From assembly GCF_014925405.1 (NCBI RefSeq), contig NZ_AQHJ01000023.1:124001-188000 (forward strand): a stretch of 64,000 bases of DNA. The letters are read 5' to 3'. The position numbers and the translations under genes were made by a program. The notes under the pieces were generated by a model. It did no database searches. It saw only the letters and a program-made list of their open reading frames with translations, and was not told the origin of the DNA. This stretch comes from Pseudoalteromonas ulvae UL12 (GTDB taxonomy: Bacteria > Pseudomonadota > Gammaproteobacteria > Enterobacterales > Alteromonadaceae). Of the stretch, positions 37,906-45,805 are shown in pieces. Each line of letters opens with the position of its first letter. The stretch's first letter is position 1.

Positions 37906-38487
37906 ATGAGCAATTCCGAAGATAATTTATTTTCTCAATTAATGAGTGATGTTGATGCGTTTGAACCCACTGCATTTATTCGACCTCAAAAATCCCTCCA
38001 CGCAAGTGATGCACAGCGTGAAAAACAAATGGCCGCCATGGCTGAAGTTAATTCTACTCACGATTACTTAAGTCAAGAAACGGTTGAGTTTATTGAACCA
38101 TACGACGTAGTTAGCTTTAAGAAAAGTGGTGTACAAGCTGGTGTATTTAAAAATTTAAGACTAGGCAAATATCAATTTGATGCGAGCTTAGAGCTACATG
38201 ATTTTAAGCTTCACAGAGCCAAACGTGTACTACTGGATTTTCTTGATGATTGCCTGCAACGCAACATTCGAGTGGTATTAATTCATCATGGATTAGGACT
38301 AAAAAATACTCCTGTTCCTGCAATTTTAAAAAGCTACAGCTATAAATGGTTGACTCAATGCGAACAAGTACTGGCTTTGCATAGTGCGTTAAAACCACAT
38401 GGTGGAGCTGAAGCCATGTACGTTTTATTGACAAAAAGTGACGCTAAAAAGTTAGAAAATAAAGAATTGAATCGTAGAAATAAATAA
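37906..38487 (+). CDS. smrA: Smr-domain DNA endonuclease SmrA-like protein
   Basis: The 193 residues end in a small MutS-related (Smr) domain with LELHDFKLHRAK (the LDLHG-type motif, here with Asp instead of Gly) and VVLIHHGLG (the HGxG motif), then the GGAEAMYVLL strand. The N-terminal part is the acidic region typical of SmrA/YdaL. Smr domains nick DNA or cleave RNA; the E. coli relatives are poorly understood. A longer frame open from 37804 exists, but ATG 37906 directly follows GAGAGG and gives the usual length. Confidence 0.85.
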   Translation: MSNSEDNLFSQLMSDVDAFEPTAFIRPQKSLHASDAQREKQMAAMAEVNSTHDYLSQETVEFIEPYDVVSFKKSGVQAGVFKNLRLGKYQFDASLELHDFKLHRAKRVLLDFLDDCLQRNIRVVLIHHGLGLKNTPVPAILKSYSYKWLTQCEQVLALHSALKPHGGAEAMYVLLTKSDAKKLENKELNRRNK

Positions 38488-38508
38488 AGCCCTTCAGGGC
38501 TTTATTTT
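38482..38508 (+). terminator. Terminator after smrA
   Basis: AAATAAAGCCC-TTCA-GGGCTTTATTT begins inside the smrA stop region. It overlaps the stop codon of the small minus-strand gene at 38502-38639 and could terminate both. Confidence 0.85.
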
Positions 38509-38639
38509 GTTTGATAGCTTACTACATCAGGCTCTATATTTTGTGCCGCCGCTTGATTAAACCAAGCCGATACAGCCAAAACCGCAACCGCAAAAGCAAC
38601 TGAACTCAGTTTAATACCTCGGCTTGCAGAACGATGCAT
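38502..38639 (-). CDS. Small exported peptide of unknown function
   Basis: A 45-codon frame starts at ATG 38639, two bases after a very strong GGGGGAG ribosome site. The product begins with basic residues (MHRSASRGIK), then a hydrophobic stretch LSSVAFAVAVLAVSAWF, then an AAA|Q signal peptidase site near residue 32. That leaves a mature peptide of only about 13 residues (QNIEPDVVSYQTK), or an uncleaved single-helix protein. No family is recognised. The ribosome site, signal-like N-terminus and a terminator exactly at the stop all argue that it is real. Confidence 0.55.
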   Translation of the reverse strand: MHRSASRGIKLSSVAFAVAVLAVSAWFNQAAAQNIEPDVVSYQTK

Positions 38640-38760
38640 AACTCCCCCAAATTTTCTTTTATTATTAGTATTGATGGATTAATTGTTTTTATTGTGCGCA
38701 TTTAACGTACAAAAGATAGTCTACCCAAATAAGTTTTTTTTAACAACACGTTTACAGAAA

Positions 38761-39678
38761 TTAATAGCCTTTTTTTGCATCAATGCAATGACACATCGGC
38801 TCTGAGTTTTTCACTTGCATATAATTATGAGCTATCTGCTTAACAACTGTATTGATGTCAGTTAATGCTGAAACATGTGGTGTTATCGTCAAATTATTTT
38901 GTTGCCAAAAAGGATGTTCCTCAGGCAAAGGTTCAGTGTGGAAGACATCTAAAATGGCATGAGCAATTTGCTGTGTATGTAGAGCCTCTAACAAGTCAGC
39001 TTCAACTAAGTGTTTGCCTCTGCCAACATTAATTAACACACTATGATTCGGCATTGCTGAAAACAAACGCTGATTTAAAATCCCAGTTGTTTGATCTGTC
39101 AGCGGCAAAAGACACACCAAAAAGTCGCATTGCTCGGCCATTTGATATAAGCCAGTCTCACCATAATAAAAATTGATCCCTTCGGCTTGCTTTTCATTGC
39201 GACTCCACGCACTCACGGCAAAGCCATTGAGTGTTAGTTGTCGAGCTGCTTCTTGTCCTAATTGCCCATACCCCAAGATCCCCACATTTATTGCTCGATG
39301 AGCTCGCTTTGGATACCAACGGCGTTCATTTTGTTGCTGACGATATTGCAACAACCTTAGTTTCCAAGCCAGAATGTGGCCTAAAATATACTGCCCCATG
39401 TCAAAGGCCAAATTAGGATCAACGATTCTTGCAATCGGTACATCAGGCAAGGCTGCAGAGAGAAGGCCATCAACTCCTGCACCAAATGAGGAAATTCCTT
39501 TCACATTTGGCAAACTCTGCCACACACCCTCAGGTGGAAGCCATGCCAATACAAACTCGACTTGCTCTGGCTCTTTGATGTCAGGCCAGACTTCAATCAC
39601 CTCATTTGGTAGTGCCTCGGACAACTTTTCTTGTAGCGCTTGCGTATTTCGATTGGGAATAACGATTAATAAGCTCAT
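38761..39678 (-). CDS. ghrA: Glyoxylate/hydroxypyruvate reductase A-type 2-hydroxyacid dehydrogenase
   Basis: The 305 residues match the GhrA branch of NAD(P)-dependent D-2-hydroxyacid dehydrogenases. The nucleotide-binding motif GILGYGQLGQEAARQL is near residue 134, and the catalytic triad is visible as Arg in NVGRGKHLVE, Glu in FHTEPLPEEHPFW and His in ITPHVSALT. It reduces glyoxylate and hydroxypyruvate to glycolate and glycerate. I chose ATG 39678, preceded by AGGT; the frame also has an ATG five codons upstream. It is divergent from the LpxH-like gene. Confidence 0.9.
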   Translation of the reverse strand: MSLLIVIPNRNTQALQEKLSEALPNEVIEVWPDIKEPEQVEFVLAWLPPEGVWQSLPNVKGISSFGAGVDGLLSAALPDVPIARIVDPNLAFDMGQYILGHILAWKLRLLQYRQQQNERRWYPKRAHRAINVGILGYGQLGQEAARQLTLNGFAVSAWSRNEKQAEGINFYYGETGLYQMAEQCDFLVCLLPLTDQTTGILNQRLFSAMPNHSVLINVGRGKHLVEADLLEALHTQQIAHAILDVFHTEPLPEEHPFWQQNNLTITPHVSALTDINTVVKQIAHNYMQVKNSEPMCHCIDAKKGY

Positions 39679-39779
39679 TGGGTTACCTGTCATTAAAGCA
39701 TCATTGATTCATCATCGCTTTGTCATTGTGATTTTTTAGTTTGTTTTTAGGACAATTAGACTCTAAAGGTGCGTGCTCG

Positions 39780-40568
39780 ATGGATAAAACACTGAACGTC
39801 AAAAGCCTATTTATATCCGATTTACACTTAGGATATAAAGATTGCAAAGCGACCTACTTACTCGATATGTTAAAACATATCCAGCCTGAAGTCCTCTACC
39901 TTGTTGGTGATATCATTGACTTTCAAGCACTTAAACAACGGTTATTTTGGCCAAACTCGCATTATTTAGTGATTCAGCAACTGATCCACATGCAGCAAAA
40001 TGGCTGTAAGGTGATTTATATTCCCGGAAACCATGATGCATCGGTGCGCCGCTATGCCAATCACTTTTTTGCCGGCATAGAGATCAAACAACAGGTTATT
40101 TTTCAGAGCCTTTCTGGCAAACGCTTTTTGGTCTGCCATGGTGATATTTTCGATGGCGAGGTGTGTTTAGGAAAATGGCAAGCTCGTCTAGGTGATGTGT
40201 TGTATGATTTGCTGTTGTTTATCAACCGCTGGTATAACAAAGCCCGTCGTTCACTAGGGCTGGGTTATTTATCGTTGGCAGCTTACGTTAAATCACGTAT
40301 TTCAGGTGCAACCCAAGCCATCAATCGCTATCAAGATGCGGCATTAAAATATGCAAAAAAACTCAACTTAGATGGTGTGATTTGTGGTCATATTCATAGC
40401 GCTGAAATTGTCTATAAACACCAGATGATTTACATCAATGATGGCGATTGGATAGAAAGTTGTACTGCTTTTGTTGAACATCTCGATGCCAGCATGGAAC
40501 TTATTTATTGGACCGAGCAGCAAAAAACCCTCGAAAAAGTCCCCTCTCATATTTTAGAAGTCGCGTAA
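39780..40568 (+). CDS. LpxH-like metallophosphoesterase (UDP-2,3-diacylglucosamine diphosphatase family)
   Basis: The 262 residues contain all calcineurin-like metal-binding motifs: FISDLHLGY near 11-19, LVGDIIDF, PGNHDAS, CHGDIFDG and CGHIHSAE. Annotation pipelines often name such proteins LpxH, but the length (E. coli LpxH 240) and the insert around RWYNKARRSLGLGYLSL differ from true LpxH. I regard it as a paralogue acting on an unknown phosphodiester or pyrophosphate. It starts at ATG 39780 with AAAGGTG upstream. The gene 97 bases downstream makes a membrane lipid, so a lipid substrate is plausible. Confidence 0.8.
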   Translation: MDKTLNVKSLFISDLHLGYKDCKATYLLDMLKHIQPEVLYLVGDIIDFQALKQRLFWPNSHYLVIQQLIHMQQNGCKVIYIPGNHDASVRRYANHFFAGIEIKQQVIFQSLSGKRFLVCHGDIFDGEVCLGKWQARLGDVLYDLLLFINRWYNKARRSLGLGYLSLAAYVKSRISGATQAINRYQDAALKYAKKLNLDGVICGHIHSAEIVYKHQMIYINDGDWIESCTAFVEHLDASMELIYWTEQQKTLEKVPSHILEVA

Positions 40569-40591
40569 TCGCCACTCACTGAGTCGCAAAA

Positions 40592-40636
40592 CTGTCATCT
40601 CGGTGACGCTTTTTTGTCATCGAGCCTTTTTACTCT
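40592..40636 (+). promoter_or_regulatory. Candidate PhoB-type promoter of olsF
   Basis: CTGTCAT (40592-40598) and TTGTCAT (40614-40620) are exactly 22 bases apart, two turns of the 11-base Pho-box repeat. A -10-like TACTCT (40631-40636) follows after 10 bases, the usual distance for Pho boxes. The middle repeat is poor. Part of this sequence could instead be the stem of a terminator for the upstream gene (CACTGAG with CTCGGTG, then TTTTTT). Confidence 0.35.
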
Positions 40637-40665
40637 AAAGTCAAATTAGTGAGAGTGAGTCAGTT

Positions 40666-42384
40666 ATGATTAGTGCCGAAAGTGTCGTGGAAAACAACCT
40701 TCCACAATTAAAAAACTCCCCAAAACTTAAAAATATCGTCACCAAAGGATTGGGTTATTTGTTACATGAACAAGAGTTCATTCGCTTTGCAGCTCAATAC
40801 CCTCATTTAAAAGGCATTGAATTTGTTGAACAAGTGCTCGAAGAGCTCGAATTTAATAGCCGCTTTAATCCTCAGCAAGTCGAAAATATTCCCAGTGACG
40901 GTAAAGTGGTTATCGTATGCAATCATCCAATTGGTTCCCTCGATGCACTGGCCTTAATCAGTCTGTTATATAAAGTGCGTAAAGATATAAAAGTCGTGGC
41001 CAATCGCATGTTAATGGCCATAGAGCCGATGCATAACTTGCTTTTGCCTGTTGATAATTTGTCTGGTAGCAGCAAAAAACGCGAGCTTGCCAATATTCAA
41101 CAACATTTGAAATCGGAAGGTGCATTACTCATTTTTCCAGCAGGAGAAGTTTCCCGCCTCAGTCCAACAGGGATCAAAGATGGGCAATGGCATACTGGCT
41201 TTTTACGTTTTGCACTGAAAGCGCACGCGCCTATTCTACCCATTCAAATATTGGCCAAAAACAGCCCACTCTTTTATGGAACATCATTGGTTTACAAGCC
41301 TTTAGCCAGTTTGCTTCTTGTCAAAGAAATGTTTAAACAACGCCACAAATCATTAGAGTTTGAAATTGGCTCCCCTATCGCCCCTGCCGCATACCATTTA
41401 GAAAATGTCAGCGATAAAGTGGTCTGCGAATTAATTAAAAAACAACTGTACCGTTTAGGCAGTAAAAAACAGCTCCCCTTTAAAACCGAAAATCCCATCG
41501 CTCAACCTGAGTGTCGAAAAAGTCTCAAGCAAGCGATTGCTCTCACCGAGTTACTCGGGCACACCCAAGATAACATGCAAATCCACCTGTACCGTTATGA
41601 AGGGAGTTCAGCTATTTTTCGCGAATTAGGTCGCTTACGAGAAATTGCCTTTCGAGCTGTAGGTGAAGGCACAGGTAAACGCCGCGACATTGATAAATAC
41701 GACATGAGCTATCAACACTTAGTCTTGTGGGATCCGGATCAACTCGAAATTGTTGGCGCCTACCGATTAGCCGATGCTGATACCTTAGTAAAGCAATCGG
41801 GTCATGCAGGCTTATATACTGATACTTTATTTAACTATCAGCCAGAGATAAAACCTTACTTTGAGCACGGATTGGAGCTTGGCCGAAGCTTTGTTCAACC
41901 TAAATATTGGGGAAAACGCAGCTTAGATTATTTGTGGTATGGCATTGGTGCATTTATTACACGCTACCCACAATTTCGCTATTTATTTGGTCCCGTGAGT
42001 ATTTCAAACAGCCTACCAAAAAAAGCACAAAACCTATTAGTGCATTACTATCAACACTACTTCTCTAGCTCCGTGATGCTGGCACAGCCAAAATGCCAAC
42101 ACCAGCTAACAAGCATTGAACAAAAAGAACTCAGTGCGGTGTTTGAAGGTAACGATGCTAAAGCAGATTTTGTCACGCTCAAACATATGCTGGCCAATAT
42201 GGGAGTGCAGGTGCCGACACTTTTAAAACAATATGCTGATTTGTGTGATGATGCAGGTGTTCAGTTTTTAAGTTTTAGTGTTGATCCTGATTTCAATTAT
42301 TGTATCGATGGCCTTGTTATGGTCGACTTAACACAACTCAAAGCGCAAAAAATAAAACGCTACTTAAGTGTTCATCAACAATAA
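40666..42384 (+). CDS. olsF: Bifunctional ornithine lipid synthase OlsF-like acyltransferase
   Basis: The 572 residues fuse two acyltransferases. Residues about 65-260 are a PlsC-type lysophospholipid acyltransferase domain with NHPIGSLDA at 86-94 and LIFPAGEVSR near 156 (O-acylation). Residues about 310-470 are a GNAT/hemolysin-like domain of the OlsB type (FRELGRLREIAFRAVGEGTG, HGLELGRSFVQPKYWGKRSL), which transfers a 3-hydroxyacyl chain to ornithine. This order and length match OlsF of Serratia and the Vibrio cholerae protein VC0489. Ornithine lipids are phosphorus-free membrane lipids. The start is ATG 40666 after a GTGAG-rich leader. A terminator follows. Confidence 0.87.
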   Translation: MISAESVVENNLPQLKNSPKLKNIVTKGLGYLLHEQEFIRFAAQYPHLKGIEFVEQVLEELEFNSRFNPQQVENIPSDGKVVIVCNHPIGSLDALALISLLYKVRKDIKVVANRMLMAIEPMHNLLLPVDNLSGSSKKRELANIQQHLKSEGALLIFPAGEVSRLSPTGIKDGQWHTGFLRFALKAHAPILPIQILAKNSPLFYGTSLVYKPLASLLLVKEMFKQRHKSLEFEIGSPIAPAAYHLENVSDKVVCELIKKQLYRLGSKKQLPFKTENPIAQPECRKSLKQAIALTELLGHTQDNMQIHLYRYEGSSAIFRELGRLREIAFRAVGEGTGKRRDIDKYDMSYQHLVLWDPDQLEIVGAYRLADADTLVKQSGHAGLYTDTLFNYQPEIKPYFEHGLELGRSFVQPKYWGKRSLDYLWYGIGAFITRYPQFRYLFGPVSISNSLPKKAQNLLVHYYQHYFSSSVMLAQPKCQHQLTSIEQKELSAVFEGNDAKADFVTLKHMLANMGVQVPTLLKQYADLCDDAGVQFLSFSVDPDFNYCIDGLVMVDLTQLKAQKIKRYLSVHQQ

Positions 42385-42396
42385 GCAGCACAATGC

Positions 42397-42424
42397 AAAA
42401 AAGGCATCTCAGGATGCCTTTTTT
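42397..42424 (+). terminator. Terminator after olsF
   Basis: AAAAAAGGCATC-TCAG-GATGCCTTTTTT, a perfect stem between olsF and the convergent dapE; it works in both directions. Confidence 0.9.
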
Positions 42425-42447
42425 ATTGAACCCAAATTAGGGTTGGC

Positions 42448-43629
42448 TCACTCAATATCAGTGCAAAACACACCTTGTAAAAATTGTCGGTAAATATCAG
42501 TTAACTGTGCGAGCTCATGAACTGCAACTCGCTCATTAACCTGATGAATAGAAAAATTACGTAATCCAAATTCGAAGACTTGTGTATCCGGATCAGTAAA
42601 AAAACGCCCATCAGACGTGCCACCTGATGTACTTAATGTTGGAAAAATCCCCGTCGACTGACTGACGCACGTTTCAAGTAGATTCAAATAATCAACAGGA
42701 GCGCACTCTGAGCGACCTGTGTAATATGGCTCACAAGGTCGCTGCCAAGTCAGTTGATAGTTTAAATTAAACGCCCCGACGGCTTGATTAATCAACCAAT
42801 GAATATCTTCGCTTTGATAAGCATGGCTATAACGGACATTAAAACTTAACTGAGCGACTGCTGGCACTAAATTATCCAATGCATTGGGGACCGATAAATC
42901 AGTGATTTGCAGTGACGTTTTTGAGCCTTCAATATCTTTTTGCCATGTCAAATCAAGCAGCTGAGCAATCAGTGGACTCATCAAATGAACTGCATTAACT
43001 GTATTTTCTGGATAAGCCACATGCCCAGCTTTACCCAGCACAGTTAATTGACCCGATAATGCGCCGCGTCGACCATTTTTAATCGTATCACCAATGTGGT
43101 TTGAACAAGTGGGCTCGCCCACTAAACACGCATCAAGCTTTATATTGCGTTTATCAAGCTCCTGCACCAATAACTTAGTGCCAAACTCAGCTTCCCCTTC
43201 TTCATCTGAGGTTAATAACCAATAAAAAGTGCCTCGGCACGGCTGAGGGCTAGCCAATAGCTGCTCGGTCGCACTCAGCATTGCAGCGATCGCACCTTTC
43301 ATATCTGCTGCGCCACGACCATAAATATGACTATCGATTATTGCGCCAGAAAACGGATCGCACTGCCAACCTTTATTTTTGGCAGGTACCACATCTATGT
43401 GACCGCAAAAGGCGACATTTGGCCCTGGTGAAAAACAATAACTGGCTAATAAATTTGTCACACCCTGTGTTTGAAAGACATCAACCGAAAAGCCAACTCG
43501 ATTTAATTGCTCTGTTAACCATTGCATGGCACCTGCTTCATCAGGTGTCACCGACTTAAATCGAATCAAACGCTGCAGGTAAGCAAGTGCTTCAGGCATA
43601 TTTAGTATTTTTTGTTCAGCAAAGGCCAT
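42448..43629 (-). CDS. dapE: Succinyl-diaminopimelate desuccinylase
   Basis: DapE hydrolyses N-succinyl-LL-diaminopimelate to LL-diaminopimelate for lysine and peptidoglycan synthesis. The 393 residues have the M20 dizinc motifs: FCGHIDVVP, GRGAADMKGA (bridging Asp), and TSDEEGEAEFGT with the catalytic glutamate, plus GRRGALSGQLTVLGKAGHVAYP and the C-terminal TSGGTSDGRFF. The start ATG 43629 follows GGAAAG. It is about 15 residues longer at the N-terminus than E. coli DapE; MPEAL at residue 11 is an alternative start. Confidence 0.94.
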   Translation of the reverse strand: MAFAEQKILNMPEALAYLQRLIRFKSVTPDEAGAMQWLTEQLNRVGFSVDVFQTQGVTNLLASYCFSPGPNVAFCGHIDVVPAKNKGWQCDPFSGAIIDSHIYGRGAADMKGAIAAMLSATEQLLASPQPCRGTFYWLLTSDEEGEAEFGTKLLVQELDKRNIKLDACLVGEPTCSNHIGDTIKNGRRGALSGQLTVLGKAGHVAYPENTVNAVHLMSPLIAQLLDLTWQKDIEGSKTSLQITDLSVPNALDNLVPAVAQLSFNVRYSHAYQSEDIHWLINQAVGAFNLNYQLTWQRPCEPYYTGRSECAPVDYLNLLETCVSQSTGIFPTLSTSGGTSDGRFFTDPDTQVFEFGLRNFSIHQVNERVAVHELAQLTDIYRQFLQGVFCTDIE

Positions 43630-43764
43630 GATCTTTCCATTGGTTTCTGGCAGTAAGTGCCATTTAAACCAACAAAGATGTCAAATACATGTCAGTTGAA
43701 TAACGTTTTACTTAAATTTAACACTTTAAAATTCATAAAAATAAAAGCCTTAACCCTTAAAAAC

Positions 43765-43806
43765 TTAATCTAAATCAAGCTTTTTACATAAGTTCATTCT
43801 GACAAT
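43765..43806 (+). promoter_or_regulatory. Candidate FNR-activated class II promoter of ompW
   Basis: TTAAT-CTAA-ATCAA (43765-43778) matches the FNR/Crp-type consensus TTGAT-N4-ATCAA in 9 of 10 positions. A -10-like GACAAT (43801-43806) would place the start near 43813, so the FNR site would be centred at -41.5, the exact class II position. In E. coli ompW responds to FNR. Confidence 0.55.
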
Positions 43807-43910
43807 TTCAGAACTTGATCTAGAACAGGTTTTCAAAAATTCATCTCGCCATAATGGCCCCATAGCAACAGCAAACAGATAAATAAGATTTAAACATCGG
43901 GAGATTGAAA

Positions 43911-44564
43911 ATGAGCAAATTATTAAAAAGTGCTTTATTAACAGCAGGTTTAATCGCAGCACCTTTTGCAAATGCAAACTTAAGTGTCAACATTGGCGCC
44001 ATTCACGTTAACCCTGATAGCAGCTCATCAGCTATCAATGAAGCGCCAACTCTTGGCTTAGGTGTTGATTCAAATACGCAGCTTGGTATTACTTTTGATT
44101 ACGCATTAAATGATAACTGGGTGGTAGAATTAATAGCCGCGACACCTTTTAGCCATGACATTACAGGTGAAGATGGCCTAGCTGGCGCAGGAATTGGTAA
44201 AACAAAACATTTACCACCGACACTTTTAGCGCAATACCACTTTGGTGATGCAAGCTCAGCATTTCGTCCATTTGTTGGCGCGGGTTTAAACTATACGATT
44301 TTCTTTGATGAACAAGCTGGTGCAGATTTAAAGGCAACACTTGGTACTAACGATGTAGAAATTAAATTAGATGACTCATTTGGTTTAGCTGCACAAGCGG
44401 GTTTCAACTACAGCTTAAATGAAACTTGGGGTGTGCATGGCATGGTTTCTCTAATTGATATCGATACCGATGCCACTGTTTATGCTGATGGTAAAAAAGC
44501 ACTGACTTCAACAGTCAATATTGACCCAGTTGTCTTTATGTTAGGCTTAAAATACACATTCTAA
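43911..44564 (+). CDS. ompW: Outer membrane protein OmpW
   Basis: The 217 residues start with a signal peptide (cleavage after ANA, about residue 21) and form the eight-stranded OmpW barrel. Recognisable motifs are NIGAIHVNPDSSS, LGVDSNTQLGITFDYAL, the loop HLPPTLLAQYHF and FRPFVGAGLNYT, and the terminal GLKYTF, with C-terminal Phe as needed for BAM recognition. OmpW is a small hydrophobic-compound channel. I chose ATG 43911 with CGGGAG upstream rather than the TTG at 43905. Confidence 0.95.
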   Translation: MSKLLKSALLTAGLIAAPFANANLSVNIGAIHVNPDSSSSAINEAPTLGLGVDSNTQLGITFDYALNDNWVVELIAATPFSHDITGEDGLAGAGIGKTKHLPPTLLAQYHFGDASSAFRPFVGAGLNYTIFFDEQAGADLKATLGTNDVEIKLDDSFGLAAQAGFNYSLNETWGVHGMVSLIDIDTDATVYADGKKALTSTVNIDPVVFMLGLKYTF

Positions 44565-44590
44565 TCACTGACGAGTGACTAGAATGAAAA

Positions 44591-44626
44591 AAAACAACAC
44601 ACGCCATTTATTTGGGTGTGTTGTTT
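44591..44626 (+). terminator. Terminator after ompW
   Basis: AAAACAACACAC pairs with GTGTGTTGTTTT across a short loop, followed by GTTTTTT. It overlaps the 3' end of the convergent thioesterase gene. Confidence 0.82.
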
Positions 44627-45144
44627 TGTTTTTTCTGCTCAAGCATTTCTTTCCAATGAATAATTTCTGCCGGTAAGATTGGCGCTACACCATCAAACTC
44701 AGCAACGTCGAGCATTTCTTCAATACTGACTAAGCCACTGCGTTTTTTAAATACGCCTCGCACATAAGCAATAGCGTGTAAACCTCGTTCAGATTCAAAG
44801 CGCTGCTCAATATAAAAATACTTGTGATCCCAACCCACTAAGCGAGTATTAATAAAAAACTTCTGCATCGGTTTAATATCACGAATATACGTAATCGCAG
44901 TTGCATTTACGATTGGAAACCAACGGCGCTTGAGCATTTTCCCTAATAAGCCAAATCGTTCCGTCATCCAAGTACGTGCAATATCCATCAAAGCCAAATA
45001 GCGTGAATTGGTCAAATGAAGGTTAATATCACAATCAGTTGGTAAAGCAGTAAATTGTAAGCTGACTTCATCAAGTAGTGGTTGATATTGCTTATTTCGC
45101 TTAATGCGAAAAAACAACAAGAGTAATCTAAAATATAAGTTCAT
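44608..45144 (-). CDS. Hotdog-fold thioesterase (4HBT/Them6-like)
   Basis: The 178 residues resemble acyl-CoA thioesterases of the 4-hydroxybenzoyl-CoA type. The motif TDCDINLHLTNSRYLALMD, with the catalytic-type Asp and Asn-His pair, is characteristic, and the hotdog core RDIKPMQKFFINTRLVGWD follows. A hydrophobic N-terminus (YFRLLLLFF) may associate with the membrane. The acyl substrate is unknown. It is convergent with ompW, and its last codons lie within the ompW terminator. Confidence 0.82.
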   Translation of the reverse strand: MNLYFRLLLLFFRIKRNKQYQPLLDEVSLQFTALPTDCDINLHLTNSRYLALMDIARTWMTERFGLLGKMLKRRWFPIVNATAITYIRDIKPMQKFFINTRLVGWDHKYFYIEQRFESERGLHAIAYVRGVFKKRSGLVSIEEMLDVAEFDGVAPILPAEIIHWKEMLEQKKQNNTPK

Positions 45145-45219
45145 TTACGGTTCACAGGTCTTACCAGAAAAAAGTTATTCTCAGCGCAAATACATTTTTT
45201 TACAAGTTATTCTGCTTTT

Positions 45220-45247
45220 TTGCACTCTAGCTAGAAGCACATATACT
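45220..45247 (+). promoter_or_regulatory. Promoter of the exported protein gene at 45281
   Basis: TTGCAC (45220-45225), a 16-base spacer and TATACT (45242-45247), 34 bases before the ATG. Confidence 0.6.
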
Positions 45248-45280
45248 TTAAAATTCTATATAAAACAGAGTAACCTAACC

Positions 45281-45766
45281 ATGAAACCGCTATTCACCTT
45301 CCTCATGCTTTGCCTAATTTATTGCCCAGCAAGCTTTGCTGATTTTGACTTGCCAGGAAAAGGTGAATTAATTTATCCCACGGGGATGGTCAAACCGTTT
45401 GAGTTTGGCTTTGGTTGGGACAAAGCGCACAGTAAAATCCGCATTGGCAACAAGGAATATGACTTAAACGAACTACCGGAATCTTATTCGGTGACTATTG
45501 CCATGAGCAAAGATGAAAAAAATGTCTGGGTACAAGAATTTGCTCAAGGTTATTTTGAACAATTTAATTGGCAAATAGGCGCGCATGTCATTTCGCTGCG
45601 CAAGCAATCATTTGATTATGCTGTAAAGGGTGACTATGTACTCACAGTTGATGGTACTGATTACTTTTTTGTCTCACGCGCGGCTAACCTCAGTATCAAA
45701 TTTACACAAGATGGCATCGAATCTGTAACCGCTGAAGGCGTGACAAAAGATATGGGCAATAAATAA
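45281..45766 (+). CDS. Exported hypothetical protein
   Basis: The frame is open from 45104, but ATG 45281 begins a clear signal peptide (MKPLFTFLMLCLIYCPASFA, cut before DFDL) and follows a good promoter, so I take it as the start (161 residues). The mature part is beta-rich with no cysteine, no lipobox and no helix, so it should be a soluble periplasmic or secreted protein. I do not recognise the family. It stands alone between the thioesterase and tyrR and ends with a strong terminator. Confidence 0.75.
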   Translation: MKPLFTFLMLCLIYCPASFADFDLPGKGELIYPTGMVKPFEFGFGWDKAHSKIRIGNKEYDLNELPESYSVTIAMSKDEKNVWVQEFAQGYFEQFNWQIGAHVISLRKQSFDYAVKGDYVLTVDGTDYFFVSRAANLSIKFTQDGIESVTAEGVTKDMGNK

Positions 45767-45794
45767 CGCGACAACGGCTATGTGTCGCGTTATT
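45762..45794. terminator. Terminator between the exported protein gene and tyrR
   Basis: AATAACGCGACA pairs with TGTCGCGTTATT, then TTT. It starts inside the stop of the plus-strand gene and lies 12 bases past the tyrR stop on the other strand. Confidence 0.9.
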
Positions 45795-45805
45795 TTTATA
45801 CATGA

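Noticed and set aside
39780..40568. Calling this gene lpxH.
   Set aside because: The metal motifs fit the superfamily, but length and the region after HGD differ from true LpxH; I keep only LpxH-like.
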